NCBI GenBank assembly: GCA_934667865.1
Contig: CAKUMR010000089.1
Span: forward strand, 1-5,455
Length of the DNA: 5,455 nucleotides
DNA from: an uncultured Oscillospiraceae bacterium
GTDB taxonomy: Bacteria > Bacillota_A > Clostridia > Oscillospirales > Oscillospiraceae
Direction of reading: 5' to 3'
Each line of letters starts with the position of its first letter. Within the stretch, counting starts at the first letter, position 1. Below are positions 4,665-5,455 of this stretch, piece after piece. The notes beneath the pieces are model-generated. The model saw only the letters and a program-made list of their open reading frames with translations, did not search any database and was not told where the DNA came from. A program made the position numbers and the translations under genes.

Positions 4665-5455
4665 TCAGATATGGACGACCTTCTTGCCCTTTTCCCAATT
4701 CGGGTGAACCAGAACCTTGACGGAATGACGATCCTTCAGGTTGGTATCGAGAGCCTCGAAATAATCCTCCAGCGCAAACTCGTGGGTGATCAGTGGCTTC
4801 AGGTTCAGACGGCCGTCGGCCAGAGCCTCGATGCAGCGCCCATAGTTGTGGGTCTGGCACCATGCCGGGATCATGGAGATCTCCTTCGACTGAACGAGCC
4901 ACGGATCGGCAAGGGAGAAGCCTTCCACGTGCGCGCCGAAGCCGCCGAGGACGGTGTAGGTGACCATCTTGGAGCCGTTGGCCATGACGGGGAACATACT
5001 GTTGACAAGGTCGCCGGAGCCGGTGGAGTCAACAACGATGTTCAGGCCGTGCGGGAACATCTTGCGGAGCACTTCCTGATGCTTGGTGTAGTCCTTGCGG
5101 TCGACCAGCACGGTTTCGATGCCGAACTCACGGGTGACGGTGTTGAGCTTGCTCTGCGTGGAGGCCAGCAGAACGACCTTCGCAGCACCGCTGTGCTTGA
5201 AGAGCTGTGCAAGGATCATGCCCATGGAGCCGGCGCCGAGGATGGCGACGTTGTCGCCGAATTCGACCTTCGCACGGTCGACGGCGCGCAGGCAGCAGGC
5301 CGCGGGCTCCACGATGGAGCCTTCCTCGTAGGAAACGTTCTCCGGCAGGACGAAGCACTTTTCGCCGAGCGCAGCGACATATTCCTCAAAGCCGCCGTGG
5401 ATGTTGTGACCCATGGAGCCGAAGTTCTCGCAGTACAGCGGCATATTTCTCTGGC
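4665..5455 (-). CDS. Zinc-dependent medium-chain dehydrogenase (sorbitol/threonine dehydrogenase-like), N-terminus beyond right edge
   Basis: The C-terminal 262 residues of an MDR-family alcohol/polyol dehydrogenase, which oxidises a hydroxyl group of a sugar, polyol or related compound with NAD(P). The frame stays open to the window edge; relatives have about 340-350 residues, so roughly 80-90 are missing, including the first catalytic zinc ligands. The Met at 5444 is internal: QRNMPLYCENF resembles the end of the structural-zinc loop, with its last cysteine. Further features, numbered from that Met, are HGGFEEYV (16-23), the zinc-region glutamate in VEPAACCLRAVDRA (Glu46), the Rossmann signature ILGAGSMG with Gly70-x-Gly72-x-x-Gly75, and a C-terminal catalytic-fold segment ending in a typical HSVKVLVHP strand. 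The position after the second Rossmann strand (VVLLASTQSK) lacks the acidic residue usual for NAD. The gene is first in this part of an operon with the RbsD-like and MFS genes; the substrate is unknown. Confidence 0.92.
   Translation of the reverse strand, partial: QRNMPLYCENFGSMGHNIHGGFEEYVAALGEKCFVLPENVSYEEGSIVEPAACCLRAVDRAKVEFGDNVAILGAGSMGMILAQLFKHSGAAKVVLLASTQSKLNTVTREFGIETVLVDRKDYTKHQEVLRKMFPHGLNIVVDSTGSGDLVNSMFPVMANGSKMVTYTVLGGFGAHVEGFSLADPWLVQSKEISMIPAWCQTHNYGRCIEALADGRLNLKPLITHEFALEDYFEALDTNLKDRHSVKVLVHPNWEKGKKVVHI

Noticed and set aside
5442..5444. ATG at 5444 as the true start of the dehydrogenase
   Set aside because: The frame stays open upstream to the window edge, and the residues around it resemble the structural-zinc loop of longer relatives, so the Met is internal.
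1..5455. Mobile elements, CRISPR repeats, phage-defence genes, tRNA or rRNA
   Set aside because: No transposase or recombinase-like translation, regularly spaced repeats, or RNA-gene-like sequence was seen. The inverted repeats found are all explained as terminators, an operator or intergenic hairpins.

Overview
The window looks like chromosomal DNA of a moderately GC-rich Gram-positive anaerobe of the class Clostridia, and an Oscillospiraceae-type gut bacterium is my best guess. The grounds are a YhaM-type exoribonuclease (a Firmicutes enzyme), strong AGGAGG-like ribosome binding sites, sigma-A-type promoters with TTGACA boxes, intrinsic U-tract terminators, and CadA/ArsR-type metal genes. 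The taxonomic placement is inference. All recognisable genes lie on the minus strand, so transcription runs from right to left. No mobile element, CRISPR array, tRNA or rRNA was seen.

There are three transcription units. (1) Right side, 5455 to about 2828: the end of an operon encoding a zinc-type medium-chain dehydrogenase (its N-terminus lies beyond the right edge), an RbsD/FucU-family sugar mutarotase-like protein, and an MFS transporter of the LacY/nucleoside-symporter type. A strong hairpin separates the first two genes. The second and third overlap. The unit ends in an intrinsic terminator. Together they suggest uptake, anomer interconversion and oxidation of a sugar or polyol. The substrate cannot be read from the sequence, and the mutarotase-like protein appears to have lost several residues typical of ribose pyranases. 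(2) Middle, 2826 to 1761: a single gene, yhaM, with its own promoter (TTGACA, 17 bp, TAATAT). The -35 box sits against the U-tract of the preceding terminator. The unit ends in a 12-bp hairpin terminator. (3) Left side, 1741 to the left edge: a metal-resistance operon with a near-consensus promoter (TTGACA, 17 bp, TATGAT) and a 24-bp palindromic ArsR-type operator just after the expected start of transcription. It encodes an ArsR/SmtB repressor with a recognisable alpha-5 Zn site, a stand-alone 73-residue HMA metal-binding protein, and a P1B-2 ATPase (Zn/Cd/Pb exporter) that continues past the left edge.

In the metal operon, the repressor should release the operator when Zn or Cd is in excess. 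The small HMA protein, which in most relatives is fused to the pump N-terminus, is here a separate gene joined to the pump gene by an ATGA overlap. I found no clearly new system. The points most worth a second look are the split HMA/pump, the altered active-site residues of the RbsD-like protein, the unassigned dehydrogenase/mutarotase/transporter pathway, and the tightly packed terminator-promoter junction upstream of yhaM.
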